Part shown: positions 1-8,908 of the stretch, one piece after another
Position numbering within the stretch: position 1 is the stretch's first letter
How the letters are laid out: every line of letters begins with the position of its first letter
Assembly (NCBI RefSeq): GCF_011617245.1
Contig: NZ_CP050152.1
Location: 2,222,503-2,286,502 of the forward strand
DNA: 64,000 bases
Direction: 5' to 3'
Origin: Brevibacterium atlanticum
Lineage (GTDB): Bacteria; Actinomycetota; Actinomycetes; Actinomycetales; Brevibacteriaceae
Translations under genes and position numbers: made by a program
The notes under the pieces: model-generated
Databases searched by the model: none
Seen by the model: only the letters and a program-made list of their open reading frames with translations
Told to the model about the DNA's origin: nothing

Positions 1-682
1 GGGCGACGATCGCCTTGCCGGCAGGAGTGGTGTCTTTCTGGTCCCAGCCCAGCGGTGCACGGTCGCCCCACATGTCCTCGAGGGTCTCGAAGCCGGGAAT
101 CGAGGTCGCCGCGGTGGTCTTGAGCGGACCGGCCGAGACGAGGTTGACGCGCACGCCGTCTTCGCCGACGTACTTCGCGAGGTAGCGGGCGGTGGACTCG
201 AAGGCGGCCTTGGCCACGCCCATCCAGTCGTAGACCGGCCAGGAGATCGTCGCGTCGAACGTGAGTCCGACGATGCCGGCGCCCTTGTTGAGCACGGGCT
301 TGGCGGCCACGGCGATGGCCTTGAGCGAGTATGCGGAGACGTGGATGGCGCCGGAGACCGACTCCCACGGGGTGTCGAGGAAGACTCCGCCGAGGGCGTC
401 CTTCGGCGCGAAGGCGATAGCGTGGACGATGCCGTCGATGTTGCCGCCGAGGCGCTCGGGCAGAGCCGCGAGATCCTCTTCGTTCGTGGCGTCGAGTTCG
501 ATGACGTTCGGGGCCTGGGGCAGGCGTTCGGCGATGACCTGGGTGATCTTCATCTGCCGACCGAAGCTGGAGAGGATGACTTCGGCACCCTGTTCCTGTG
601 CGATGCGGGCGGCGGCGAAGGCGATCGATGCCTCCGTGAGCACGCCGGTGACGAGAATGCGTTTTCCGTCAAGAATTCCCAT
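1..682 (-). CDS. fabI: Enoyl-[ACP] reductase (NADH), FabI/InhA type, 3' end cut by window edge
   Basis: Catalyses the last reduction of each fatty-acid elongation cycle (trans-2-enoyl-ACP to acyl-ACP with NADH) in the cytosolic FAS-II system. About 227 residues are visible from the ATG at 682; the family is usually 255-270 residues, so roughly 30 C-terminal residues lie beyond the left edge. The N-terminus reads MGILDGKRILVTGV, the InhA-type nucleotide-binding start. The catalytic Tyr and Lys sit seven residues apart in YDWMGVAK, and SAGPLKT follows as in InhA/FabI. It lies 129 bases downstream of fabG on the same strand, like the mycobacterial fabG1-inhA pair, so co-transcription is likely. 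The visible sequence has no frameshift. Confidence 0.95.
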   Translation of the reverse strand, partial: MGILDGKRILVTGVLTEASIAFAAARIAQEQGAEVILSSFGRQMKITQVIAERLPQAPNVIELDATNEEDLAALPERLGGNIDGIVHAIAFAPKDALGGVFLDTPWESVSGAIHVSAYSLKAIAVAAKPVLNKGAGIVGLTFDATISWPVYDWMGVAKAAFESTARYLAKYVGEDGVRVNLVSAGPLKTTAATSIPGFETLEDMWGDRAPLGWDQKDTTPAGKAIVA

Positions 683-811
683 GGTGGTCCTTTCTACAAG
701 GGTCTGCTGGTCGTGTGGTTGACGCCGCTTCACGCGGCATCTCTGCTGTGAAGTCTACGGGCTGAGCTCCGGCGAGGCCGCATCGGATGCGGCAGGCAGG
801 AGGGTCGAGGC

Positions 812-1522
812 TCAGTGCCCCATGCCGAGGCCGCCGTCGACGGGGATGACGGCACCGGAGATGTAGGCGGCCTCATCGGACGCCACCCAGCGGACGACCT
901 TGGCGACTTCGGCCGGTTCGGCGAAGCGCTTGGCCGGAATCGTCGCCACGTACTCCTTCTGCTGCTTCTCGCTGAGTTCGTCGGTCATATCGGTGCGGAT
1001 GAAGCCCGGGGCGACGACGTTGGCCGTGATGCCGCGGGAGCCGAGTTCGCGGGTGATCGAGCGGGCGAGGCCGACGAGACCGGCCTTGGCCGAGGAGTAG
1101 TTCGCCTGGCCGGGGACTCCGTAGAGACCGGAGACCGAGGAGATGAGCACGATGCGGCCCTTCTTCCCCCGGATCATGTTCGTTATTCCGCGCTTGACGG
1201 TGCGGAAGACACCGGTGAGGTTCGTGTCGACGACCGCTTCGAAGTCGTCGTCGCTCATCCGCATGAGCAGGTTGTCCCGGGTGATGCCGGCATTGGCGAC
1301 GACCACCTCGACGGGGCCGAGCTTCTCTTCGACCTCGTCGAAGGCGGCATCGATGGATGCGGAATCGGTGACATCGGCAGACACGGCCAGCGCCCCGTCG
1401 GGGGCGTCTCCGTTGCGGGAGGTGACGGCCACCTTGTCACCATTGGCAATGAACTCCTCGGCGATGGTGCGGCCGATGCCGCGGTTGCCGCCGGTGACGA
1501 GGACTGTGCGTGGTTCGGACAC
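812..1522 (-). CDS. fabG: 3-oxoacyl-[ACP] reductase (SDR family)
   Basis: Reduces 3-oxoacyl-ACP to 3-hydroxyacyl-ACP with NADPH in FAS-II. It is a classical short-chain dehydrogenase of 236 residues: TGGNRGIG for cofactor binding near residue 10, NAG near residue 80, and the Ser...YSSAK catalytic set in the middle. The C-terminus GGLGMGH resembles the usual FabG ending. The reading frame stays open 92 codons upstream, but I chose GTG 1522 because CAGGAG lies just upstream and the protein then starts directly with the Rossmann strand. It is the first gene of the fabG-fabI pair and is divergent from the DUF3099 gene. Confidence 0.93.
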   Translation of the reverse strand: MSEPRTVLVTGGNRGIGRTIAEEFIANGDKVAVTSRNGDAPDGALAVSADVTDSASIDAAFDEVEEKLGPVEVVVANAGITRDNLLMRMSDDDFEAVVDTNLTGVFRTVKRGITNMIRGKKGRIVLISSVSGLYGVPGQANYSSAKAGLVGLARSITRELGSRGITANVVAPGFIRTDMTDELSEKQQKEYVATIPAKRFAEPAEVAKVVRWVASDEAAYISGAVIPVDGGLGMGH

Positions 1523-1621
1523 GGATGACTCCTGTTGGTCGACTATGTAGGCAAATCTATCGTGGACCAACCTATCCTGTCCCCCGGTCCGTGGATATGT
1601 CTCTGACAAAGGACGAGTATC

Positions 1622-2131
1622 ATGTTTGGCAGTCATCGATCGAAGAAGGATATGGTCAGGCACTCGCAACAGATCACCACGGCAGACACCGCCCTTGATG
1701 ATGACATGAGATCTCGGATCATCAGGTATTCGATCACCATGGGCATCAGGACGGCCTGCTTCGTGGCAGCCTATTTCGCTTTCGTCGCCGACCAGCACGT
1801 GATCATGTGGATCTGTGTGGCCGGCGCGGTGGTGTTGCCGTACCCGGCCGTGATCTTCGCCAATGCCGGTCGGGAGCGGTCCCGCGACGACGCCACCGCT
1901 CTGATCGACCAGGCTCCGCAGGCCGAGCTGCCGCCGGCCCGGGGCGAGACGATCTCCGAGGACGGCACCGTCACCGACTCCGGCGAGACCATCGCTGGGA
2001 TGACGGTCGACGATGAGACTGTCAGGGGTGAGACTGTTGCCGATGAGACGGGCGAGGATACGACCGCCCGGCCTCAGACGGTCGAAGGTCAGACGGTCGA
2101 GGATGAAGCGGACGAAGGAGAGCAGAGATGA
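1622..2131 (+). CDS. DUF3099 membrane protein with acidic Thr-rich tail
   Basis: Unknown function. Residues about 20-85 match the DUF3099 pattern: TMGIRTACF, two hydrophobic segments (roughly 40-58 and 62-80), then FANAGRER. A small two-helix membrane anchor is likely. The last 60 or so residues are a hydrophilic acidic tail built from repeated ET/TV units (GETIS, GETIAG, DETVRG, GETVAD, QTVEGQTVED), probably disordered. The start is ATG 1622 with GGACGAG upstream. Its TGA overlaps the next ATG (ATGA), so it is translationally coupled to the small zinc-ribbon-like protein and then SURF1. The role of the tail is unknown. Confidence 0.8.
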   Translation: MFGSHRSKKDMVRHSQQITTADTALDDDMRSRIIRYSITMGIRTACFVAAYFAFVADQHVIMWICVAGAVVLPYPAVIFANAGRERSRDDATALIDQAPQAELPPARGETISEDGTVTDSGETIAGMTVDDETVRGETVADETGEDTTARPQTVEGQTVEDEADEGEQR

Positions 2132-2340
2132 GCGAGGAGCTGCAGTGCTCGGCCAAGGACTGCCGAGCCTCAGCGACCCGGGCGATTCTGTGGAACAACC
2201 CGCGCCTGCACACTCCCGAGCGCAAGAAGACCTGGTTGGCCTGCGACGACCATCTCGACCACCTGCGCGAGTTCCTCACGCTTCGTGACTTCTATCTCAC
2301 TGACGTATCCATCGATGACATTCCGGAGGACGCAGGTTGA
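2128..2340 (+). CDS. Small conserved actinobacterial protein, putative zinc-binding
   Basis: A 70-residue protein of unknown function. Cysteines and histidines are spaced like a metal site: C-x4-C near residues 7-12, and C-x2-H-x2-H in LACDDHLDHL near residues 39-45. Homologues are, as I recall, often labelled acetone carboxylase in databases, which nothing here supports. The start overlaps the DUF3099 stop (ATGA) and the stop overlaps the TTG start of SURF1 (TTGA). The three genes therefore form one coupled unit. That hints at a link to cytochrome oxidase maturation or membrane redox biology, which is inference. Confidence 0.75.
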   Translation: MSEELQCSAKDCRASATRAILWNNPRLHTPERKKTWLACDDHLDHLREFLTLRDFYLTDVSIDDIPEDAG

Positions 2341-3236
2341 GCCGCTATTCCTTCCTCTTCACCGCACGCTGGCTCAAGTACATCGCCATGGCGATCATCG
2401 TCGTCATCGCCTGCGTCTTCCTCGCCCTGTGGCAGAAGGACCGTCGTGAACAGCGTGAGCAGGAGATCGCCACGATCACCGCGAACTACTCCGCCGATCC
2501 CGTCGCCGTGGACTCGGTGCTGCCGAATACGGACTCGACCCTGGCGACGACGGAGCAATGGACCCAGGTCCGGATGACCGGTGAGTACGCGGACGGGGAC
2601 ACTGTCCTCGCCCGCAACCGCACCGTCGACGACCAGCCCGGCTTCTACGTCGTCACCCCCTTCCACATCGCCCAGGGACCGACGATCGCCGTGGTCAGAG
2701 GCTTCACCACCGAACAGGAATCCGTACCCGCAGCGCGCAAGGGCCGACAGACCGTCGTCGCTCATCTGCAGCCGGCCCAGGACGGGTCCGATGACGACAA
2801 TCCCCCGGGAATGATCAAGGCCATCGATCCGGCCCGCATCCCCGGGATGGACGACTCCTACGCCCATGTCTACGCCGAAGCGTCATCAACGGGCAGCGAT
2901 GAGGCCGAACCCGGGCTGACCCCGCTGCCGATGCCCGACCTCGATCCCGGCAATCACCTGTCGTATATGCTCCAGTGGTTCGCGTTCGGGATCATGATCA
3001 TCATCGCCGTCGCGATCTCGGCACGCCGGGAGCGCAAGGCCGCCGCCGAGGCTGCCGAACGCGGCAGCGACGACAACGAACTCGTCGTCATCGACAAGTC
3101 CGCCCTCGACGCGGGAGCGAAGATCGGAGAGTCGGGCAGCCGCTACGGACACAACCGCTTCGCCTCCCCCACGGTCCACGGTCAGGCCGAAGCCGAGGAG
3201 GACGCGATGCTGGAGGAGCGCTTCAGGCGAGGCTGA
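2337..3236 (+). CDS. SURF1 family cytochrome oxidase assembly protein
   Basis: SURF1 proteins help assemble heme-copper cytochrome c oxidase in the membrane, probably by delivering heme a. This 299-residue protein has the family layout: a transmembrane helix near residues 13-34 (KYIAMAIIVVIACVFLALW), a large extracytoplasmic domain with GFYVVTPF and VVRGF, and a second helix near residues 210-230 followed by basic residues. The start is TTG 2337, overlapping the previous stop, with CCGGAGG upstream. The protein ends in a charged cytosolic tail. Its stop overlaps by 14 bases the convergent ABC-F gene. ctaA and ctaB, also needed for heme A, are about 11-13 kb away. Confidence 0.88.
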   Translation: MSRYSFLFTARWLKYIAMAIIVVIACVFLALWQKDRREQREQEIATITANYSADPVAVDSVLPNTDSTLATTEQWTQVRMTGEYADGDTVLARNRTVDDQPGFYVVTPFHIAQGPTIAVVRGFTTEQESVPAARKGRQTVVAHLQPAQDGSDDDNPPGMIKAIDPARIPGMDDSYAHVYAEASSTGSDEAEPGLTPLPMPDLDPGNHLSYMLQWFAFGIMIIIAVAISARRERKAAAEAAERGSDDNELVVIDKSALDAGAKIGESGSRYGHNRFASPTVHGQAEAEEDAMLEERFRRG

Positions 3237-4821
3237 CGAGGTCGAGGTAGGTGTCGTTCCACAGGTCCTCGTCGCCGTCGGGCAGAAGCAGCACGCGATC
3301 GGGATCGAGCGCCGAGACTGCTCCCTCATCGTGGGTGACGAGGATGATCGCGCCCTCGTAGCGGCGAATGGCCGAGAGGATCTCCTCGCGCGAAGCCGGG
3401 TCGAGGTTGTTCGTCGGCTCGTCGAGGAGGAGGACGTTCGCACTCGAGACGACGAGCGTGGCCAGGGCCAGTCGCGTCTTCTCACCGCCGGAGAGGACAC
3501 GGGCGGGTTTGTGCACGTCGTCACCGGAGAAGAGGAACGAACCGAGGACGTTGCGCACGGCTGTGTCATCGAGGTGCGGTGAGTTCCGACTCATGTTCTC
3601 CAGCACGCTGCGCTCGAGGTCGAGCGTCTCGTGCTCCTGCGCGTAGTAGCCGAGCTTGAGTCCGTGTCCGGGAACGACCTGGCCCGAATCGGGTTCGTCG
3701 AGACCGGCGAGCAGGCGCAGCAGCGTCGTCTTGCCCGCACCGTTGTAGCCGAGGATGACGACGCGTGAGCCTTTGTCGATCGCGAGGTCGACGCCGGTGA
3801 AGACCTCGGTGGAGCCGAAGCTGCGCGAGAGTCCCTCGGCAGTCAGCGGCACTCGACCGCAGTCGGCCGGTGCCGGGAAGCGGAGGTTCGCGACCTTCTC
3901 GGTGGCGCGTTCGTCGTCGAGTCCGGCGAGCAGACGTTCGGCGCGTTTGGCCATCTGCTGGGCAGCCACGGTCTTCGTCGCCTTCGCCATCATCTTGTTC
4001 GCCTGCGCGGTGAGCGCCGAGGCCTTCTTCTCCGCGTTCGCACGTTCGCGGCGGCGGCGACGCTCATCGTCCTCGCGCTGCTTGAGGTAGAGGCGGTAGC
4101 CCATCGAATAGATGTCGATGGTCTGGCGGGTGGCGTCGAGGAAGAACACCTTGTTGACGACTTCGTCGATGAGATCGAGGTCGTGGCTGATGACGATGAG
4201 GCCGCCCGAATACGCCTTGAGGTAGTCACGCAGCCACAGTACGGATTCGGCGTCGAGGTGGTTCGTCGGCTCGTCGAGGATCATCGTGTCGGGGGCGGAG
4301 AAGAGGATCCTGGCGAGTTCGACGCGTCGACGCTGACCTCCGGAGAGCGTGCCGATCTCCTGGCTGATGAGGTCCTCGTCGAGGCCGAGGTTCGCCGCGA
4401 TGGCGAAGGCCTCGGATTCGGCCGCATACCCGCCGGCGGCGATGAACTCGGCCTCGATGCGCGGGTACCGATCGATCGCCTTCGTCGCGATCTTCTCATC
4501 CGGGGAGGCCATCTGCCGCTCGGCCTTGCGCAGTCGCTTGACGAGTACGTCGAGCTCGCGCGCCGAGAGGATCCGTTCGAGGCCGGTGGCCTGCAGGTCG
4601 CCGCTGCGCGGGTCCTGCGGAAGGTAGCCCACGGTTCCTGAGATCGAGACATCCCCGCTCGCGGCGGGGTGTCCTCCCATGATCACCTTGGTCAGGGTGG
4701 TCTTGCCGGCACCGTTGCGGCCGACGAGGCCGACCCGGTCGCCTTTGTCGACGCGGAACGAGACATCGGACATGAGCGTGCGGGCACCGACGGTGACCTC
4801 GAGGCCTGAGGCCTGAATCAT
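3223..4821 (-). CDS. ABC-F family ATPase (translation factor or antibiotic resistance type)
   Basis: A 532-residue soluble protein with two ABC domains and no membrane segment, which defines ABC-F proteins. These act on the ribosome rather than as exporters. First domain: GRNGAGKTT Walker A near residue 36, LSGGQRRRVELARIL signature, LDEPTNHLD Walker B. A basic Arg/Lys-rich linker (DDERRRRRERANAEKK) follows around residues 250-270. Second domain: GYNGAGKTT, LSGGEKTRLALATL and LDEPTNNLD. The ATG overlaps the rnhA stop, so the two genes are coupled. Similar genes near suf clusters in mycobacteria carry the label macrolide transporter, which is probably misleading. I cannot tell housekeeping from resistance subtypes. 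Confidence 0.9.
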   Translation of the reverse strand: MIQASGLEVTVGARTLMSDVSFRVDKGDRVGLVGRNGAGKTTLTKVIMGGHPAASGDVSISGTVGYLPQDPRSGDLQATGLERILSARELDVLVKRLRKAERQMASPDEKIATKAIDRYPRIEAEFIAAGGYAAESEAFAIAANLGLDEDLISQEIGTLSGGQRRRVELARILFSAPDTMILDEPTNHLDAESVLWLRDYLKAYSGGLIVISHDLDLIDEVVNKVFFLDATRQTIDIYSMGYRLYLKQREDDERRRRRERANAEKKASALTAQANKMMAKATKTVAAQQMAKRAERLLAGLDDERATEKVANLRFPAPADCGRVPLTAEGLSRSFGSTEVFTGVDLAIDKGSRVVILGYNGAGKTTLLRLLAGLDEPDSGQVVPGHGLKLGYYAQEHETLDLERSVLENMSRNSPHLDDTAVRNVLGSFLFSGDDVHKPARVLSGGEKTRLALATLVVSSANVLLLDEPTNNLDPASREEILSAIRRYEGAIILVTHDEGAVSALDPDRVLLLPDGDEDLWNDTYLDLVSLA

Positions 4822-5519
4822 TCGTTCTCCAAACTGCGGCCGATGAGTTCGGCCAGAAATTCCTGGGGGTGGATGTCGCGGGCCTGTGCCCGGGCGACGA
4901 GTTCGTCGGCGACGGCGGCGGGCACTCGGCAGGACACGACGGTCGTGGACTCAGCCGACTTCCCCGCCGAGGCGGCCTCTGAGTCCGGGGCCGACGAAGG
5001 GTCCGCTGCGGGCGTCGTATCCGTCACGGGGGCTGTGCTTGACGACGGCGTCCCCGCGGGGACGTAACCGGGGCCCTCGGGGACCTCCGTGCCCTTCTGA
5101 TAGGCCGTGGCTGCTGCCCTGGCACGATCGTCGGCGGCCTCGTTCATCGCGTGGTTGTTGTGCCCTTTGACCCATTCGAATTCGACCTCGCGGCCTTTGA
5201 GCGCAGAGTCGAGGAGTTCGAGCAGGTCCCGATTGAGGACCTCTTTGCCGTCGGCCTTCTTCCAGCCTTTGCGCTTCCAGCCGGGCATCCATTTGGTCAG
5301 CGCGTTGATGACGTACTGCGAGTCGCAGAAGATCTTGAGGTCCTCATCGGCGTCTGCCGTGGAATCGAGGAGATCGAGTACGGCCATGAGTTCGCCGCGG
5401 TTGTTCGTCGCGTTCTTCCATCCTCCGGCGTGCCAGCAGTCGTCGTCGACGTACCAGGCCCACCCGGCCGGTCCGGGGTTGCCGAGGGCCGACCCGTCTG
5501 CGGCAGCGATGATCGTCAA
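4818..5519 (-). CDS. rnhA: Ribonuclease HI with C-terminal RHH-like extension
   Basis: Cleaves RNA in RNA:DNA hybrids. With the TTG at 5519 as start the protein has 233 residues. I chose that start because AAGGAG lies five bases upstream and the protein then begins with the first beta strand; an ATG at 5576 would add 19 residues. The catalytic set is visible: Asp8 (ADGS), Glu43 (RGELMA), Asp66 (CDSQYV), Asp130 (NEAADDRA), with histidines in VKGHNNH. The domain ends near residue 145. A Pro/Ser/Ala/Thr linker runs to about 192. The last 40 residues (SCRVPAAVADELVARAQARD and beyond) look like a strand plus two helices of a CopG/Arc ribbon-helix-helix. Most RNases HI are near 150 residues and lack this. 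It is coupled to the ABC-F gene. Confidence 0.9.
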   Translation of the reverse strand: MTIIAAADGSALGNPGPAGWAWYVDDDCWHAGGWKNATNNRGELMAVLDLLDSTADADEDLKIFCDSQYVINALTKWMPGWKRKGWKKADGKEVLNRDLLELLDSALKGREVEFEWVKGHNNHAMNEAADDRARAAATAYQKGTEVPEGPGYVPAGTPSSSTAPVTDTTPAADPSSAPDSEAASAGKSAESTTVVSCRVPAAVADELVARAQARDIHPQEFLAELIGRSLENE

Positions 5520-5630
5520 TTGTTCTCCTTGGAAAGTCGGCTTCCATTCTTTCACGTCGGAGCCGTCAGCCCGCATTCAGGGGCGGTGATCTGTATGACC
5601 GTGGTCCCGTCAGCGCACTGCGACGACAAG

Positions 5631-5672
5631 CGCCGAGGTGGGGCCACCTCTCAGGGTGGCCCCACCTCGGCG
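5631..5672 (-). terminator. Terminator hairpin of the suf operon
   Basis: An 18-bp perfect inverted repeat (arms 5631-5648 and 5655-5672) with a 6-base loop, 54 bases beyond the sufT stop. No long T-run follows, which is common in high-GC actinobacteria. It separates the suf operon from rnhA on the same strand. Confidence 0.8.
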
Positions 5673-5725
5673 ATGCGGTCGGTGACGTCCCAACGGGGAC
5701 GTTCAGTCGGACGGAAAGGTCGGAC

Positions 5726-6061
5726 TCAGATATTGAAGCCCAGGGCCCGCATCTGTTCGCGACCGTCCTCGGTGATCTTCTCGGGACCCCATGGCGGCAT
5801 CCAGACCCAGTTGATCCGGTAGGCCGGCACGATTCCTTCGAGGCACTGTGCGGTCTGGTCCTCGATGACATCCGTCAGCGGGCAGGCCGCCGAGGTCAGG
5901 GTCATCTCGATGACGGCGGTGCCGTCGTCTTCGACCGAGAGTCCGTAGACGAGGCCGAGGTCGACGATGTTGACACCGAGCTCGGGATCGACGACGTCCA
6001 TCATCGCTTCGCGCACTTCGTCGACGCTGGCATTCTGCGGAGCGTCAATGACTTCAGGCAT
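5726..6061 (-). CDS. sufT: SufT, MIP18/DUF59 family Fe-S maturation factor
   Basis: A 111-residue protein of the MIP18 (DUF59) family, which takes part in Fe-S cluster maturation or delivery. DPELGVNIVDLGLVYGL near residues 25-41 is the family signature, followed by TLTSAACPLTD with the conserved cysteine. The C-terminus WMPPWGPEKITEDGREQM is typical of the SUF-linked subgroup. The start is ATG 6061, overlapping the end of sufU by 8 bases, so the two are coupled. It is the last gene of the suf operon. Confidence 0.93.
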   Translation of the reverse strand: MPEVIDAPQNASVDEVREAMMDVVDPELGVNIVDLGLVYGLSVEDDGTAVIEMTLTSAACPLTDVIEDQTAQCLEGIVPAYRINWVWMPPWGPEKITEDGREQMRALGFNI

Positions 6062-6533
6062 GGTGTTTCTCCTCACGAGCTGCTTGTGCTTGGTTGAGTG
6101 CGTCCTTGAAGGCCATCCAGGACAGCAGAGCGCATTTGATCCTGGCTGGGAACTTCGAGACGCCCGAGAACGCTGCCGCGTCCCCGAGCACGCTCTCATC
6201 CGCCTCCATTGTCCCACGAGAGTGCATGAGTTCGTGGAACGCCGATTCGATGACCAGCATGTCCGCGACGCTGTTCTCACCGGCCAGCTCGGACAGCACC
6301 GAGGCCGAGGCCATCGAGATCGAACAGCCGTCTCCGCTCCAACGCACGTTCACACGGCCGTCGTCGGTCAGCTCGGTCTCGAGCTCGATCTCGTCCCCGC
6401 AGGTCGGATTGACCTGATGGGAGTACCCGTGGGGACCGGCGGCCTTTTCGCCCAACAGCGCGGAATTGCCGATCCGGGAACGGGACTGGTCGAGGATGAC
6501 CTGTTGGTAGAGCTGCTGCATCTGTGTGCTCAT
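6054..6533 (-). CDS. sufU: SufU, zinc-dependent sulfurtransferase partner of SufS
   Basis: A 159-residue IscU-like protein. In Gram-positive SUF systems SufU accepts persulfide sulfur from SufS through a zinc-exchange mechanism. The ligand residues are visible: NPTCGDEI near residue 43, GDGCSIS about 27 residues later, and the third cysteine in IKCALLSW near 134. The region between the second and third cysteines is longer than in IscU, as expected for SufU. It starts 4 bases after the sufS stop and overlaps sufT, so all three are one operon. Confidence 0.94.
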   Translation of the reverse strand: MSTQMQQLYQQVILDQSRSRIGNSALLGEKAAGPHGYSHQVNPTCGDEIELETELTDDGRVNVRWSGDGCSISMASASVLSELAGENSVADMLVIESAFHELMHSRGTMEADESVLGDAAAFSGVSKFPARIKCALLSWMAFKDALNQAQAAREEKHHA

Positions 6534-6537
6534 CGGC

Positions 6538-7799
6538 TCACTCCCCTTCCTGCGCGACCCCGAAGAAGGGACGCACCTCGGCCAGCGCGGACAGGAACCG
6601 TTCGATGTCTTCGGCGTTGTTGTACAGGTATGTGCTCGCCCGCGTCGAGGCGGTGACGCCGAAGCGTCGGTGCAGCGGTTGGGCGCAGTGGTGGCCGACC
6701 CGAACGGCCACACCCTGGGAGTCGAGGAACTGTCCGACGTCATGAGCGTGGACGCCGTCGACGTCGAAGGCCACGGTCCCGATGCGTTCGGGTGCGGATC
6801 CGAGCACGCGGATGCCGGGGATCTCGGCGATGCCGTCGAGGAGGAGCCGGCCGAGCTCGCGCTCATGGGCGAAGATCTCCTCGAGCCCCACCTCGGCGAG
6901 GTAGCCGATCGCGGTCGCGAACGCTGCGACCTCGGCGACCGGCTGGGTGCCGGCTTCGAACCGCTGCGGGGCGGGCATGAACTCGGTCTCGTCCATGGTC
7001 ACCGTGGTGATCATCGATCCGCCCGTGAGCACGGGCGGCAGAGCGTCGAGCAGCTCGGACTTCCCCCACAGCACACCCAGACCGGTGGGTCCGAGCGCCT
7101 TGTGCGCGGAGAACGCCGCGAAATCGACGTCGAGGTCGACGAAATCCACGGGCATGTGCGGAACCGACTGGCAGGCGTCGAGGACGACGTACGCCCCCAC
7201 CTCCCTGGCCCGAGCCACGAGTGTGTCGACAGGATTGATGGTGCCGAGCACGTTCGATACGTGGGTGAACGCGAGCACCTTCGTCGTCTCATCGACGATC
7301 GACTCGAGGTCGGTCAGGTCGAGTTCACCGGAGTCGGTCACCGGCAGCCAGCGCAGCTGCGCACCCGTCGAGGCGGCCAGCTGCTGCCAGGGTACGAGGT
7401 TCGCGTGATGCTCCATCTCGGTGATGACGATCGAATCCTCGGGTCCGAGGGCGAAGCGCTGTGCGGCCTCTCCCCCGAAACCGTGGCTGGCGCGGTCGAT
7501 GCCCAGAGCCACGACGTTGAGCGCCTCGGTGGCGTTCTTCGTCCAGCACACCTGTTCAGGAGCACCGCCCACGAGCCCGGCGACGGCGATGCGACCGTTC
7601 TCGAACGCGTCAGTGGCCTCGACGGCCAGCGAATGCGCACCCCGGTGCACCGCGGAATTGCGCTGCTGGAAGTATTCGGTGAAGGTGTCGATGACGCACT
7701 GGGGCTTCTGCGAGGTCGCCCCGGAGTCGAGATCCGACAGCGGCAACTCCCCGATCCTGACATCGAGGATCGGGAAGTCGCCCCGCAGACGTGCGAACA

Positions 7800-7800
<1 letters not shown>
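6538..7800 (-). CDS. sufS: Cysteine desulfurase SufS (type II, PLP-dependent)
   Basis: Removes sulfur from L-cysteine to give an enzyme persulfide and alanine, supplying the SUF machinery. It has 420 residues, the usual length. The PLP lysine lies in FSAHKALGPTG near residue 230. The catalytic cysteine is in VGHHCAQPL near residue 370, in the short-loop context of group II desulfurases. RGAHSLA near residue 55 is also typical. The start ATG overlaps the sufC stop by one base. Confidence 0.96.
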
Positions 7801-8558
<758 letters not shown>

Positions 8559-8584
8559 TTTATCCTTCTTCTTCGGTCTTCAGG

Positions 8585-8908
8585 TCAGTTGAGTGTTGTC
8601 GTCGGGTCGACGAGGATGCGCCCGGCGATCTCCTTGCAGTCATAGACTGCGACGGGTTCGAAGGCCGGAGGGTTCACCGGCACTCCCGTGTTGAGATCGA
8701 ACTGCGAACCGTGCAGCCAGCACTCGATGGTGCCGTCTTCGATTTCGCCTTCGGCCAGGGACACCTCGCCGTGGGTGCACAGGTCGTCGATCGCGTGGAG
8801 CGTTCCGTCGGAGTCGCGGGCGAGGCAGACCTCGAACTCACCGACTTCGATGCGCATGGTTGCTCCGGGGGCCACCTCGTCGGCGGCCGCCACGTCGATC
8901 ATGGTCAC
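8585..8908 (-). CDS. Rieske-type [2Fe-2S] ferredoxin in the suf operon
   Basis: A 107-residue soluble Rieske protein related to NirD and the ferredoxins of aromatic-ring dioxygenases. The two cluster-binding motifs are present: C-T-H in DLCTHGEVS near residue 44 and C-x2-H in ECWLHGSQFDL near residue 63. It has no membrane helix. Its ATG overlaps the sufD stop, and sufC follows after 26 bases. Many actinobacterial SUF operons carry such a gene at this place. It may supply electrons for, or receive, a cluster during assembly; that role is inference. Confidence 0.9.
   Translation of the reverse strand: MTMIDVAAADEVAPGATMRIEVGEFEVCLARDSDGTLHAIDDLCTHGEVSLAEGEIEDGTIECWLHGSQFDLNTGVPVNPPAFEPVAVYDCKEIAGRILVDPTTTLN

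Noticed and set aside
1523-1798. N-terminal extension of FabG by 92 codons
   Set aside because: The extra part has no family counterpart, overlaps the divergent DUF3099 gene and its promoter, and a GTG with CAGGAG stands at the expected start.
4818-4821. ABC-F gene as an antibiotic resistance determinant on a mobile element
   Set aside because: No transposase, repeats or base-composition change nearby, and the gene is coupled to rnhA in a conserved neighbourhood. A housekeeping role is at least as likely.
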